Source of the DNA: Fen-1258 sp041658245
GTDB lineage: Bacteria; Bacteroidota; Ignavibacteria; Ignavibacteriales; Melioribacteraceae
DNA length: 64,000 bases
Direction of reading: 5' to 3'
Assembly: GCA_041658245.1 (NCBI GenBank)
Contig: JBBAAM010000008.1
Coordinates: 1-64,000 of the forward strand
Of the stretch, positions 16,424-25,081 are shown piece after piece. Positions within the stretch are counted from its first letter, which is position 1. Every line of letters starts with the position of its first letter. The notes under the pieces are model-generated. The model was given only the letters and a program-made list of their open reading frames with translations. It was not told where the DNA came from and did not search any database. The translations under genes were made by a program, and so were the position numbers.

Positions 16424-17239
16424 GTGATTAATATGTCTTCATTTCCCAAGTATCTTAAAAATATTAAAGGCGTACACTTTGCAATTACTGGTCGGTGTTG
16501 GCTTGTTCGTAATGTGTTAATTGGTTTGATTGAAAAAAAAGGTGGCAAAGTTTCAGATCATCGTGCGCAAGTTACAAATCTAACAGAGGTACTTATTCGT
16601 GGTTCTTCATCTCAATGGGCTTTTGATAACTGCGGTCATAAAGAAGTAAAAGTAGCAAACTTATTGAAAACTGGTAAAATTATTTTAACTGTTCACGATT
16701 ACGATTTTCAGAATCTTATTGAGAGTGGAAAGGCTGCAAAAGCTTTAAATAGAATTGCCGGACAACCAATTGAATGGTTATTACCAGCTTTGGAAAAAGA
16801 AAAATATTTCAAAATTAGCAAAGTACCCGGTACTCTAGATCGTGAACATTCAGTGAAAGGACGTCTTGAACAAAAGTTTTTACGAGAACAATTATTTGGT
16901 AATAAATCATTTTTCAAATGCGGTATTTGCGGAAAGATTTTACCTTTAGGAATTATGGTCGCTGGTCATATTAAACCAAGAAGTGAGTGCACAATAAATG
17001 AAAAGAAAGATTTTATAAATATTGTTTTCTCAGTTTGCCTTTTAGGTTGTGATGCTTTGTATGAAAGAGGTTATATAGGTATCAATGATAGTGGCTTTAT
17101 CGAAGTCCCACAAAAGCCAAAAGTAACTAAGGCTTTGAAAAGTGTTCTCAATAAATTAGAAAATAAAAGGTGTTTGTCTTGGAATGATAAAAATAGTATG
17201 TACTTCGCTTGGCATTATGGAAGAAGATTTGAGCATTAA
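16424..17239 (+). CDS. BRCT domain fused to HNH endonuclease (putative)
   Basis: 271 aa from a GTG at 16424 (an ATG three codons later, 16433, is an alternative start). Residues about 16-100 look like a BRCT domain: VHFAITGR, IEKKGGKVS, LIRG...S and a C-terminal hydrophobic strand. Residues about 165-222 look like an HNH nuclease with a zinc frame: CGICGK (C166, C169), AGHIKPRSEC (H182) and the second pair in VCLLGCDALYERGYI (C205, C209). BRCT modules bind DNA ends or phosphopeptides, and HNH domains cut DNA. The combination downstream of a DUF2130 nuclease suggests a DNA-targeting defence or repair role. Domain calls are by eye. Confidence 0.6.
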   Translation: MINMSSFPKYLKNIKGVHFAITGRCWLVRNVLIGLIEKKGGKVSDHRAQVTNLTEVLIRGSSSQWAFDNCGHKEVKVANLLKTGKIILTVHDYDFQNLIESGKAAKALNRIAGQPIEWLLPALEKEKYFKISKVPGTLDREHSVKGRLEQKFLREQLFGNKSFFKCGICGKILPLGIMVAGHIKPRSECTINEKKDFINIVFSVCLLGCDALYERGYIGINDSGFIEVPQKPKVTKALKSVLNKLENKRCLSWNDKNSMYFAWHYGRRFEH

Positions 17240-17306
17240 AAAGCCTAACCTCTTTAATCCGTCAGAGCTGGACAGGTAAGAAAACAAAAATATTCTTGAC
17301 CATTCC

Positions 17307-17352
17307 GTAAAGGCGGTTCCAAAAGCCGCGTAATTAAATTACCGTAGACAAA
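17307..17352. repeat. 46-bp direct repeat, copy 1, left of dinJ-yafQ
   Basis: Begins GTAAAGGCGGTTCC and ends ACCGTAGACAAA. It matches 18136-18181 at 43 of 46 positions; all three differences are transitions. It contains the near-palindrome GTAATTAAATTAC. The rest of the 280-bp gap (17240-17519) holds no gene that I can support. Confidence 0.85.
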
Positions 17353-17519
17353 AACAGTTTAATAAAATGCCAAAGGAAAGAGCATTGAAAAGAAGCTCTT
17401 ATAAACTATTCCCCAAAGGGAGGCCGGCGGCAACCCGATTTGATAGTAGTATTAGCGAGCATTTTTATTTTGGTTTGTTTATTTTGTGACACAAATGGAG
17501 AACTAAAAGGATTATTACA

Positions 17520-17783
17520 ATGCAAACGAAATCAACAGCCACCCGCGCGAGAATAGAACCGGCAATAAAAGCAAAAGCAAAAAAAATCTTTGCTAAAGTT
17601 GGATTATCGGAAAGTGAAGCAATAAGATTATTCTATCACCATTCTGTATTAACCGGAGGAATTCCTTTTGATTTAAGAATTCCGAATGCTGAAACGCGAG
17701 CTGCAATGAAAGAAGTTGATAAAGGGATTTATAGTAAAGGATATACCAATATTGATGAAATGTTCGCGGACTTAAAGAAATGA
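17520..17783 (+). CDS. dinJ: RelB/DinJ-family antitoxin
   Basis: 87 aa. The N-terminal ribbon-helix-helix region (TATRARIEPAIKAKAKKIFAKVGLSESEAIRLFY) and the motif HSVLTGGIPFDLRIPN are typical of DinJ. As an antitoxin it binds its partner toxin and represses its own promoter. The stop overlaps the toxin start by ATGA (17780-17783). The module sits between two copies of a 46-bp repeat. Confidence 0.9.
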   Translation: MQTKSTATRARIEPAIKAKAKKIFAKVGLSESEAIRLFYHHSVLTGGIPFDLRIPNAETRAAMKEVDKGIYSKGYTNIDEMFADLKK

Positions 17784-18052
17784 TTTTAACCGTTCACTAC
17801 TCTAATAAGTTTAAGAAAGATCTGAAACAATTACAGAAGTGGAGCGAAGGTATTGAACAACTAAATTCTATATTGAAACTATTGAAGATTAGTGAGAGAC
17901 TTCCAGAGAACTACAGAGATCATAAATTAAGGGGAAAATATGCACATCATAGAGAATGCCATATCAAACCCGATTTTTTGCTGATATACAAAATTGAAGG
18001 TGAAAAATTAATTTTAGTTCGCATCGGCTCTCACTCAGAGTTGTTTGAATGA
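17780..18052 (+). CDS. yafQ: YafQ-family mRNA interferase toxin
   Basis: 90 aa RelE-fold toxin. The C-terminal block RECHIKPDFLLIYKIEG...LVRIGSHSELF is characteristic of YafQ and contains the His, Asp and Phe positions used for ribosome-dependent mRNA cleavage. It is coupled to the antitoxin by a 4-nt overlap. Length is normal and no disruption is seen. Confidence 0.9.
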   Translation: MILTVHYSNKFKKDLKQLQKWSEGIEQLNSILKLLKISERLPENYRDHKLRGKYAHHRECHIKPDFLLIYKIEGEKLILVRIGSHSELFE

Positions 18053-18135
18053 AAAAGAAAATTAATGTGAGTAACAAAACCAAATAAAACCGCTCCACCC
18101 GGGCAAAAAATAAAATGAAAGACCAACTGCAGTCT

Positions 18136-18181
18136 GTAAAGACGGTTCCAAAAGCTGCGTAATTAAATTATCGTAGACAAA
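18136..18181. repeat. 46-bp direct repeat, copy 2, right of dinJ-yafQ
   Basis: Begins GTAAAGACGGTTCC and ends ATCGTAGACAAA; 43/46 identical to 17307-17352 and in the same orientation. The two copies bracket the toxin-antitoxin pair at a distance of 829 bp. Confidence 0.85.
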
Positions 18182-18201
18182 CTTCCGGATTCATAAAACA
18201 A

Positions 18202-18927
18202 ATGTCATCAAAAATTATAAAAGTGAACGAGACAGAAATACTTCTACGAAAAAGTCCCCGTTCACGGTATATGAATATTTCCGTTAAACCGTTTGTAGGT
18301 GTTCGTATAACAATACCGGAAAGAGTGTCGTTTTATGAAGGTGAAAAATTAGCTCATGAAAAAATAAAATGGATAGAAGAGCACGTTGATAAAATGCGAG
18401 GTTATGGAAAAGCAGATACTATCTATGATGAGAATTCCAAATTCCAAACACGGAATCATCAATTGGAATTAAAAGCATCCAAAAACAACAGAGTTTCTGC
18501 GAGAGTTAGAAACGGATTAATAATGATTAAATATCCTTTTGGAAAGGATTTAAAGTCATTCGAAATACAGAAGGTAATAAGAAAAGGAATCGAGAATGCA
18601 TATCGAGAGGAAGCGAAAGAGTATCTACCCAAAAAACTAAATGATCTATCAGACAAATTTGAACTTCCATTTAATGAACTCTTCATTAAAAATATAAAGA
18701 GCAGGTGGGGTAGTTGCTCGGGGAAAAATAATATAAATCTCAGCATTCACTTGATGCGATTACCGGATCATCTAATTGATTATGTTCTTCTTCATGAATT
18801 GGCTCACACAAAAGTTAAGAACCATAGTAAGAAATATTGGAATATTCTCGATACTTTGACAGGAGATGCGAAGAGATTAGACAAAGAATTGAAAAAAATT
18901 AGAATTGGACTCAGTTTAGATTATTGA
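18202..18927 (+). CDS. YgjP-like M48-type metallopeptidase
   Basis: 241 aa. The signature is SRWGSC (about 167-172) followed by the zinc motif HELAH (198-202) and a downstream NHSKKYW supplying further ligands. N-terminal KSPRSRYMNISVKP is also typical of the YgjP family (DUF45). These soluble putative proteases are often encoded beside restriction-modification genes. Here the gene is alone, starting 20 bp after the second 46-bp repeat. Substrate unknown. Confidence 0.85.
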   Translation: MSSKIIKVNETEILLRKSPRSRYMNISVKPFVGVRITIPERVSFYEGEKLAHEKIKWIEEHVDKMRGYGKADTIYDENSKFQTRNHQLELKASKNNRVSARVRNGLIMIKYPFGKDLKSFEIQKVIRKGIENAYREEAKEYLPKKLNDLSDKFELPFNELFIKNIKSRWGSCSGKNNINLSIHLMRLPDHLIDYVLLHELAHTKVKNHSKKYWNILDTLTGDAKRLDKELKKIRIGLSLDY

Positions 18928-19397
18928 CTTCATTATTAAATCTACTGTTTAATTATTGACTCACCTTACGCTAATGATAAACTTAATTCTGCGTAACGTG
19001 ACTTACTAAATGAGACCTCTGAATTATTGTAACACTGTCACTCTGAACACATTCGCTTCGCTCAGTGTAAACTCCATGAAGAGTCTCTTTACGTTCTAAA
19101 ATTGAGATGTTTCACTTCGTTCAACATGACAATTGTTAATTTTTCGGAAGTCTCTAAATATTAATTCCTTTTCAGAAATTTATCATACGTAGCATAATAC
19201 CTTACAAATTTACCTGTCATTTTAACTTTCTTAAAAGATTTATCCCGGTTTAATTTTCAGATTTTATCAAATAGTAAAAATTAGACTTGTTTTTACTTCT
19301 TAAACGCAATTCTAAAGGAAAAAGGAAAATAATTCTAAGTAATTGCTTCTGGTTCAAGATTTGTATGCTGTAGATATCAAAATATGAGGAGAATTTT
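18928..19397. repeat. 470-bp intergenic region with repeat elements
   Basis: No gene seen. It holds a short palindrome TCACCTTACGC (18961-18971) / GCGTAACGTGA (18991-19001), related to the ends of the 8009-8158 element. It also has a stretch of about 100 bp (about 19035-19135) with CTGAACACATTCGCTTCGC and CACTTCGTTCAACATGAC, which shares GGAGTTTACACTGA(A/G)CG with 11356-11373 in the opposite orientation. The last 200 bp are AT-rich leader for the pilin-like gene. Confidence 0.65.
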
Positions 19398-19784
19398 ATG
19401 GGACAGCAGCAGTTACTACTGATAGTATTAGGTGTAATCATTGTTGGTATTGCAGTAGTTGTTGGTATAAGTGTATTTACTGCAAGCGGTAGTGCAGCCA
19501 ACCGGGATGCAGTTATATCTGATTTGACAAACCTTACATCAATGGCCCAACAGTATTATAGAAAACCAACCGCTTTAGGTGGCGGAAACCGTACATTTAC
19601 CGGATGGAGTCTTCCAAGTGCACTTGATACAACCGGTAATGGTATTTATACAGTTACAATAGCAGCACAAAGTGTTACCTTAACCGGTACCGGTAACGAG
19701 AATGGAAATAACGGAACAAGTGCGGTTAAAGTTACAATGATCCTTGGACCGGATGCAATTACATCAACTACAATTAATAATTAG
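19398..19784 (+). CDS. Type IV pilin-like protein
   Basis: 128 aa. After only two residues (MG) comes a hydrophobic helix of about 23 residues (QQQLLLIVLGVIIVGIAVVVG), then NRDAVISDLTNLTSMAQQYYRK, which continues as an amphipathic helix as in type IV pilins, and a small Gly/Thr/Asn-rich beta domain. The start is fixed by AGGAG before the ATG. The very short leader means it may be processed after Gly2 by a prepilin peptidase or not at all. No pilus assembly genes are adjacent. A terminator follows, so it is monocistronic and probably well expressed. Confidence 0.6.
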   Translation: MGQQQLLLIVLGVIIVGIAVVVGISVFTASGSAANRDAVISDLTNLTSMAQQYYRKPTALGGGNRTFTGWSLPSALDTTGNGIYTVTIAAQSVTLTGTGNENGNNGTSAVKVTMILGPDAITSTTINN

Positions 19785-19824
19785 TAACAAACTTATTCCT
19801 ACAATTAATTCCAGCCGACAATAG

Positions 19825-19852
19825 ACGGGAAATTCAATTTCCCGTTTATTGA
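19825..19852 (+). terminator. Terminator after the pilin-like gene
   Basis: Nine-bp stem ACGGGAAAT (19825-19833) / ATTTCCCGT (19837-19845) with loop TCA, followed by TTATT. Confidence 0.75.
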
Positions 19853-19937
19853 TTAAATACTTACCATTTTCTAAATCTAATTGTTGAATACCTTACTCTC
19901 TCTCTTTATATTTCAACTCCAAAATTCATGAGGAAAA

Positions 19938-20831
19938 ATGCCTGCTAATTCTATCACTACCACAAATTTTAATAATCTTAAACTATTTAAGCATGGGAAA
20001 GTACGTGATGTGTATGAAGCAGGAAATTATTATCTGATCGTAGCAACCGACCGCCTTTCAGCATTTGATGTAATAATGAACGAAGGAATTCCGGATAAAG
20101 GGAAAATATTAAATCGTATTTCTAAGTTCTGGTTCGATTTCACAAAAGAAATTATTCCTAATCATATAATATCAATGAATGTGGATGAGTATCCGTCAGA
20201 ATGTTTACCTTACAAAGCGATATTAAGAGATCGTTCAATGCTGGTTAAAAAGGCAGAACTAATTCCAATCGAGTGCATTGTTCGCGGATATATTACCGGT
20301 TCCGGATTAATAGATTATCAAAAAACCGGTATGATTTGCGGAATTAAATTACCGGAAGGATTGGTTGAGTCGGAAAAACTTCCTTCACCTATTTTCACTC
20401 CTTCAACTAAAGCCGAGATTGGGTTGCATGATGAAAATATAACAGAACAAGAAGCCGAAAAAATTATTGGTAAAGATGCGTTTCAATTTATTAAAAATGT
20501 TACAATAGAAATCTATACCAAAGCTGCAGAATTTGCGCTCAAAAAAGGAATTATAATTGCTGATACAAAAATGGAATTTGGTTATTATGATGGTAAAATT
20601 ATTTTAATTGATGAATTACTAACACCGGATTCTTCAAGATTCTGGCCATTAAATGAATATGAAAAAGGGAGATCTCAAAACAGTTTTGACAAACAATATG
20701 TTAGGGATTACCTTCTATCAATCAAATTCAATAAAAGACCGCCGGCTCCATCGCTTCCTGAAAAAGTAATTTTGAACACAAGTAAAAAATATCAAGAAGC
20801 TTTATTCAAGTTAACCGGAGAAACATTATAA
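19938..20831 (+). CDS. purC: Phosphoribosylaminoimidazole-succinocarboxamide synthase (SAICAR synthetase)
   Basis: 297 aa, ATP-dependent joining of CAIR and aspartate in purine synthesis. KHGKVRDVYEA and ATDRLSAFDV near the N-terminus, CIVRGYITGSG in the middle and IADTKMEFGY with LIDELLTPDSSRFW near the C-terminus are the family signatures. The length fits the long (about 300 aa) form. RBS GAGG lies 7 nt before the ATG. Four genes with short gaps or overlaps follow; purD lies separately at 29970. Confidence 0.97.
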   Translation: MPANSITTTNFNNLKLFKHGKVRDVYEAGNYYLIVATDRLSAFDVIMNEGIPDKGKILNRISKFWFDFTKEIIPNHIISMNVDEYPSECLPYKAILRDRSMLVKKAELIPIECIVRGYITGSGLIDYQKTGMICGIKLPEGLVESEKLPSPIFTPSTKAEIGLHDENITEQEAEKIIGKDAFQFIKNVTIEIYTKAAEFALKKGIIIADTKMEFGYYDGKIILIDELLTPDSSRFWPLNEYEKGRSQNSFDKQYVRDYLLSIKFNKRPPAPSLPEKVILNTSKKYQEALFKLTGETL

Positions 20832-20833
20832 TA

Positions 20834-21145
20834 ATGATTCCTGTACAGATAAAGATTAAAGAGAAAAATTATTTGTTCATAAAATGGAATGATGATACAG
20901 AAACCAGTATTAAACTTGTCAATTTAAGAAAAAATTGTCCGTGTGCAGTTTGTGTTTCTGAAAAAGATAATAACGGCAGCAAATACATTCCAATTTATTC
21001 TAATGAACAACTTTTCATTAAAGATATTCAAATGATTGGGAGCTATGCTATTGGAATTGTGTGGGCTGATAAACACAATACCGGAATTTATGATTTCAAT
21101 TATTTGAAAAAGATTTCTGATTTAAGCAAACAAATTGATCGCTAA
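20834..21145 (+). CDS. DUF971-family protein
   Basis: 103 aa, resembling the N-terminal domain of gamma-butyrobetaine hydroxylase-type proteins (DUF971). LRKNCPCAVCV provides a CxxC pair, followed by IGSYAIGIVWADKHNTGIYDFNYL, the family hallmark. It starts 2 bp after the purC stop. Small members of this family have been linked to Fe-S cluster handling, but the role of this one is unknown. Confidence 0.85.
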   Translation: MIPVQIKIKEKNYLFIKWNDDTETSIKLVNLRKNCPCAVCVSEKDNNGSKYIPIYSNEQLFIKDIQMIGSYAIGIVWADKHNTGIYDFNYLKKISDLSKQIDR

Positions 21146-21148
21146 AAA

Positions 21149-21745
21149 ATGGTTCTACCTAATCAATTAACTATATTAAGAATTATACTTACTCCGATAT
21201 TTCTTATACTCTTCCTAACAGGTGAGCCGGTACTGATACAAATTTCATATTTGGTTTTTATTATTGCTGCTATTACAGATTGGTATGATGGCTGGCTAGC
21301 CCGAAAATTTAATTATATTACTGAGTGGGGAAAATTTATGGATCCACTCGCTGATAAAATATTAACTTCTACTGCTTTCATTGCTTTTGTAATAGTCGGA
21401 GTGCTTCAGTTGTGGATGGTTTTATTAATAATAATTCGAGATTTCCTTGTTACGTTGATTCGGGTTTATGCTGATTATCGCAATGTATCTTTTAGAACAA
21501 CACGCTCTGCACAACTGAAAACATTTTTACAAATGTTTTTCCTTTATTACTTACTTCTAATATATACTCTAAATACGTTTGAAAGACTGCACGTTGTATA
21601 TAAAAACTTATTTTACATCCTTTTAGATCCAATCGGTATTTATATAGCAATGTTATTTATTACTTTATTCACGGTTATAACAGGCATTACTTATATATTC
21701 AGTAATCGTTTATTAATTAGGAAGATGATCAAAGGTGAAAATTAA
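21149..21745 (+). CDS. pgsA: CDP-diacylglycerol--glycerol-3-phosphate 3-phosphatidyltransferase
   Basis: 198 aa inner-membrane enzyme making phosphatidylglycerophosphate. The CDP-alcohol phosphotransferase motif is seen as DWYDGWLAR...GKFMDPLADK (about 47-72), with several hydrophobic segments. It overlaps the next gene (pgpA), which removes the phosphate from its product, by 11 nt. Confidence 0.95.
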   Translation: MVLPNQLTILRIILTPIFLILFLTGEPVLIQISYLVFIIAAITDWYDGWLARKFNYITEWGKFMDPLADKILTSTAFIAFVIVGVLQLWMVLLIIIRDFLVTLIRVYADYRNVSFRTTRSAQLKTFLQMFFLYYLLLIYTLNTFERLHVVYKNLFYILLDPIGIYIAMLFITLFTVITGITYIFSNRLLIRKMIKGEN

Positions 21746-22199
21746 TTTTATTGAAAAGCTTCTCGGCTCAGGTTTCTATACCGGGTATATGAAGACAGCT
21801 TCCGGTACATGGGGAAGTTTTGCCGGTTTGATCATTTACTTAATTCCCGGTTTTGAAAATCCTTCACTTATGATTTTCATGATCTCTCTTTTTATTCTGA
21901 TCGGTGTACCGATCGCCACTAAATTTGAATCCATTTATGGAAAAGATCCCAAAGAGTGTACAATTGATGAAATAGTTGGCATGTGGATTACCTTGCTATT
22001 TCTTCCTAAAAAAATCTGGTGGATTATATTAGCATTCTTAATCTGGCGTGTGCTGGATATTATTAAACCATATCCGGCTCGTAAATTAGAAAAAGTTAAA
22101 AGCGGTTGGGGAATTATGCTGGATGATATTATGGCGGGAATTTATTCATTCATTTCAATTCAACTAACGATTTATATTTTTAATTTAATCACAAAATAG
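21735..22199 (+). CDS. pgpA: Phosphatidylglycerophosphatase A
   Basis: 154 aa membrane phosphatase converting phosphatidylglycerophosphate to phosphatidylglycerol. GSGFYTGYMKTASGTWGS at the N-terminus, CTIDEIVGMW, RVLDIIKPYPARKLEK and LDDIMAGIYS are family signatures. The start is GTG at 21735 inside the 3' end of pgsA, an overlap that couples consecutive pathway steps. Confidence 0.93.
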   Translation: MKINFIEKLLGSGFYTGYMKTASGTWGSFAGLIIYLIPGFENPSLMIFMISLFILIGVPIATKFESIYGKDPKECTIDEIVGMWITLLFLPKKIWWIILAFLIWRVLDIIKPYPARKLEKVKSGWGIMLDDIMAGIYSFISIQLTIYIFNLITK

Positions 22200-22209
22200 A
22201 CAGTAAAAA

Positions 22210-23463
22210 ATGAAAGCTCACATTCTTACGATAGGTGATGAAATACTTATTGGTCAAGTAACAAATTCAAATGCTGCATATATTGGTGAAAAATTAACTC
22301 AAGCACATGTTCAAGTAAACGGTTCAAGTGTAGTAAGTGATGATGAGGAAATTATTATAAATGAATTTAAGAGAGTGTTCGAAATAAATGATATAGTAAT
22401 AGTTACAGGCGGATTAGGTCCTACTCATGATGATGTAACGAGGAAATGTGTCGTAGAATTTTTTAAGACTGAACTAATTGTTGATAAAGAAGTTCTCTCC
22501 GATATAAAAAAATTCTTTGAGACAAGAGGACGCATACTCACTCCTACAAATGAAGATCAAGCGCGTATTCCTAAGATATCAATGCCAATTCGTAATCCTT
22601 ACGGAACAGCACCGGGATATTGGATTGAGAAAGAAAATAAAATATTTATTTGTATGCCCGGTGTTCCTTATGAAATGAAAAATATGATGGATAGTATTGT
22701 AATACCCGGACTTGCCGAGAGAGTAGAAAAAGATAATTACATTTTTACAAAAAATTTGTTAACGACGGGAATCCCAGAATCCATGTTATATGATAGATTA
22801 GGAAATGTTGATGAACTCTTACAAGGAGCTAAGTTAGCATTTTTGCCTAATCAGTTTGGCGTAAGAATGAGATTAACAATCATTAGCAAGAATGAAGAAA
22901 CTGCAGCCAATAAGTTAGATGAGATAGAACAAAAAATTCGTGCTGTAGCTGGAAGATATATTTACGGAACAGAAAACGATACATTAGAAAGTGTTGTATC
23001 AAAACTTTTTATTGATAGAGGATTGAAATTATCTATTGCAGAATCTTGTACCGGCGGCTTAATAATGAGCAGATTAACTAATATCAGCGGCAGTAGTAAA
23101 TTTTTGGAAAGAGGAATTGTTGCTTACAGCAATGCAGCAAAAGTAGAACTTCTTCACGTTGATGAAGATACAATTCAAAAAAATGGCGCAGTTAGTTTAG
23201 AAGTTGCAAGACAATTGGCAGAAGGCGTTAAAGCCATTAGCGGGACAGATGTAGGTCTTTCTGTTACCGGAATTATGGGTCCAACTGGTGCATCAGCAGG
23301 TAAACCTATCGGTTTGGTCTTTGTCGGATTATGTAATGAAAAAATTTGCACTGCAAAAGAATTCCATTTTGGGGATGACAGACTTCTCAATAAAGACAGA
23401 ACATCACAAGCGGCATTAGAGATGTTGAGAAGAAATCTTCTCGGTATTTCATATGATGATTAG
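22210..23463 (+). CDS. cinA: CinA: ADP-ribose pyrophosphatase / NMN deamidase
   Basis: 417 aa. The N-terminal MoCF-like domain carries TIGDEILIGQ and VTGGLGPTHDDVT. The C-terminal CinA domain carries SIAESCTGGLIMSRLT and VTGIMGPTGAS (NMN deamidase). It acts in pyridine-nucleotide recycling. It overlaps thpR by 11 nt and lies upstream of recA, a conserved cinA-thpR-recA order in many bacteria. Confidence 0.95.
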   Translation: MKAHILTIGDEILIGQVTNSNAAYIGEKLTQAHVQVNGSSVVSDDEEIIINEFKRVFEINDIVIVTGGLGPTHDDVTRKCVVEFFKTELIVDKEVLSDIKKFFETRGRILTPTNEDQARIPKISMPIRNPYGTAPGYWIEKENKIFICMPGVPYEMKNMMDSIVIPGLAERVEKDNYIFTKNLLTTGIPESMLYDRLGNVDELLQGAKLAFLPNQFGVRMRLTIISKNEETAANKLDEIEQKIRAVAGRYIYGTENDTLESVVSKLFIDRGLKLSIAESCTGGLIMSRLTNISGSSKFLERGIVAYSNAAKVELLHVDEDTIQKNGAVSLEVARQLAEGVKAISGTDVGLSVTGIMGPTGASAGKPIGLVFVGLCNEKICTAKEFHFGDDRLLNKDRTSQAALEMLRRNLLGISYDD

Positions 23464-24010
23464 AACTTTTATAGCTCTTGAAATTCCTGAGGATGCCTTA
23501 TCTCGTATAAAAGAAATTATTAGAAGTAAGATTGGAGAATTACATAATGTTAAATGGGAGTCCCGGAAGAAACTTCATCTCACATTAAAATTTCTTGGAG
23601 ATACTAAAAAAGAATTTATTGATACCTATATTTCTGGTATTGAAGGAATTATTAAAAAATATAATTCATTGGATTTAAGTTTTTATAGATTTGGTGTGTT
23701 TAGAAAAGGGAATGAACCTAAAATCTTTTGGGTAGGGATGAATGAAAATCGTAAACTCGGCGAAATGGTCTCAGAAATAGAAACAACATTTTCAGAGTAC
23801 GGATTCAATAAAGAAAGCAGAAAATTTCAACCGCATTTAACTTTATTAAGATTTAGAGGGTATGAAGATTCAGAAAAAATATTATCTTTGACTGAAGTAA
23901 ATCTTCCCTTAATAAAATTTACTGCAGACAAAATTACATTTTATGAAAGTAAACTATTACCGAGCGCATCGGTTTATAGATCAATAAAAAGTTTTTATTT
24001 GAAAATCTAA
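23453..24010 (+). CDS. thpR: RNA 2',3'-cyclic phosphodiesterase (LigT/ThpR, 2H family)
   Basis: 185 aa with the two catalytic HxT motifs of 2H phosphoesterases: HLTLKFLG (about 43-50) and HLTLLRF (about 126-132). It opens RTFIALEIPED as usual. The start overlaps the cinA stop, and recA begins 9 bp after its stop. Function in vivo is uncertain (RNA repair or cyclic phosphate hydrolysis). Confidence 0.92.
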   Translation: MMIRTFIALEIPEDALSRIKEIIRSKIGELHNVKWESRKKLHLTLKFLGDTKKEFIDTYISGIEGIIKKYNSLDLSFYRFGVFRKGNEPKIFWVGMNENRKLGEMVSEIETTFSEYGFNKESRKFQPHLTLLRFRGYEDSEKILSLTEVNLPLIKFTADKITFYESKLLPSASVYRSIKSFYLKI

Positions 24011-24019
24011 GGAGGAAAA

Positions 24020-25078
24020 ATGGCTGTAGATAAAGATGCCAGAATGAAAATTCTTGAAGAAACAATTGCCAATATTGATAAAACATACGGCAAAGGTACA
24101 ATAATGAAATTGGGCGACGGTGTAATTAATCCAGTCGAATCAATTTCAACAGGTTCACTTTCATTAGATTTTGCTTTAGGAATTGGAGGAGTGCCACGCG
24201 GAAGAATTATTGAAATTTATGGTCCCGAATCATCAGGAAAAACTACATTATGTTTACATATAATTGCAGAAGCTCAAAAGGCAGGCGGACTTGCAGCTTT
24301 CATAGATGCAGAACACGCAATGGATCTCAATTATGCTAAACGTTTGAATGTGGACACAAAAAATCTTCTCTTATCTCAACCGGATTTTGGCGAGCAAGCT
24401 CTGGAAATTGTTGATACACTTGTCCGCAGTAATGCTCTTGATATAATTGTAATTGACTCTGTTGCTGCTCTAGTTCCACGTTCAGAAATTGAGGGAGATA
24501 TGGGCGATCCACAAATGGCAATGCAGGCGCGTTTGATGTCGCAAGCATTACGTAAATTAACAGGCGCAATAAGCCGTTCCAAAACGTGTGTGATCTTTAC
24601 TAATCAATTGAGAATGAAGATCGGAATTATGTTTGGCAATCCGGAAACTACAACTGGTGGTAATGCGTTGAAGTTTTATGCTTCCGTTAGATTGGATATT
24701 AGAAGAATAGCTGCTATCAAAGATGGACAGAATGTAATAGGCAATAGAACAAAAGTAAAAATTGTTAAAAGCAAAGTTGCCCCACCATTCAAAGAAGTTG
24801 AGTTTGATATTCTCTACAATGAAGGTATCAGCAAAGCCGGAGAGATAATTGATCTGGCATCGGAGAAAAATCTTCTTAACAAAAGCGGTTCTTGGTTTAC
24901 CTATAAAGAAAATCGTTATCAAGGAAGAGACCAACTAAAAGCAAAAATGTTGGAAGACCCTGAACTTTTTGCTTCTCTTGAAAAAGATGTTAAAACTGCT
25001 CTTGGTATGATAAAAGATGAAACAGCAAAGCCTGTAAAAGCAAAAGAAGAAACGGAAACTAAGTCAAAGAAAAAATAG
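24020..25078 (+). CDS. recA: Recombinase A
   Basis: 352 aa ATP-dependent strand-exchange protein. Walker A GPESSGKTT, VIDSVAALVP (Walker B region), QARLMSQALRKLT and IFTNQLRMKIGIMFGNPETTTGG are all present. A strong AGGAGG RBS is followed by the ATG. The C-terminus ends in a Lys/Glu-rich tail. recX follows after 3 bp. No LexA/SOS box was identified with confidence. Confidence 0.99.
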   Translation: MAVDKDARMKILEETIANIDKTYGKGTIMKLGDGVINPVESISTGSLSLDFALGIGGVPRGRIIEIYGPESSGKTTLCLHIIAEAQKAGGLAAFIDAEHAMDLNYAKRLNVDTKNLLLSQPDFGEQALEIVDTLVRSNALDIIVIDSVAALVPRSEIEGDMGDPQMAMQARLMSQALRKLTGAISRSKTCVIFTNQLRMKIGIMFGNPETTTGGNALKFYASVRLDIRRIAAIKDGQNVIGNRTKVKIVKSKVAPPFKEVEFDILYNEGISKAGEIIDLASEKNLLNKSGSWFTYKENRYQGRDQLKAKMLEDPELFASLEKDVKTALGMIKDETAKPVKAKEETETKSKKK

Positions 25079-25081
25079 CAG

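Noticed and set aside
13970..18200. A true integron cassette array
   Set aside because: Several genes are separated by only 25-50 bp with no room for attC sites, and no integrase is present; only isolated box-like motifs such as GCCTAAC after 17239 are seen.
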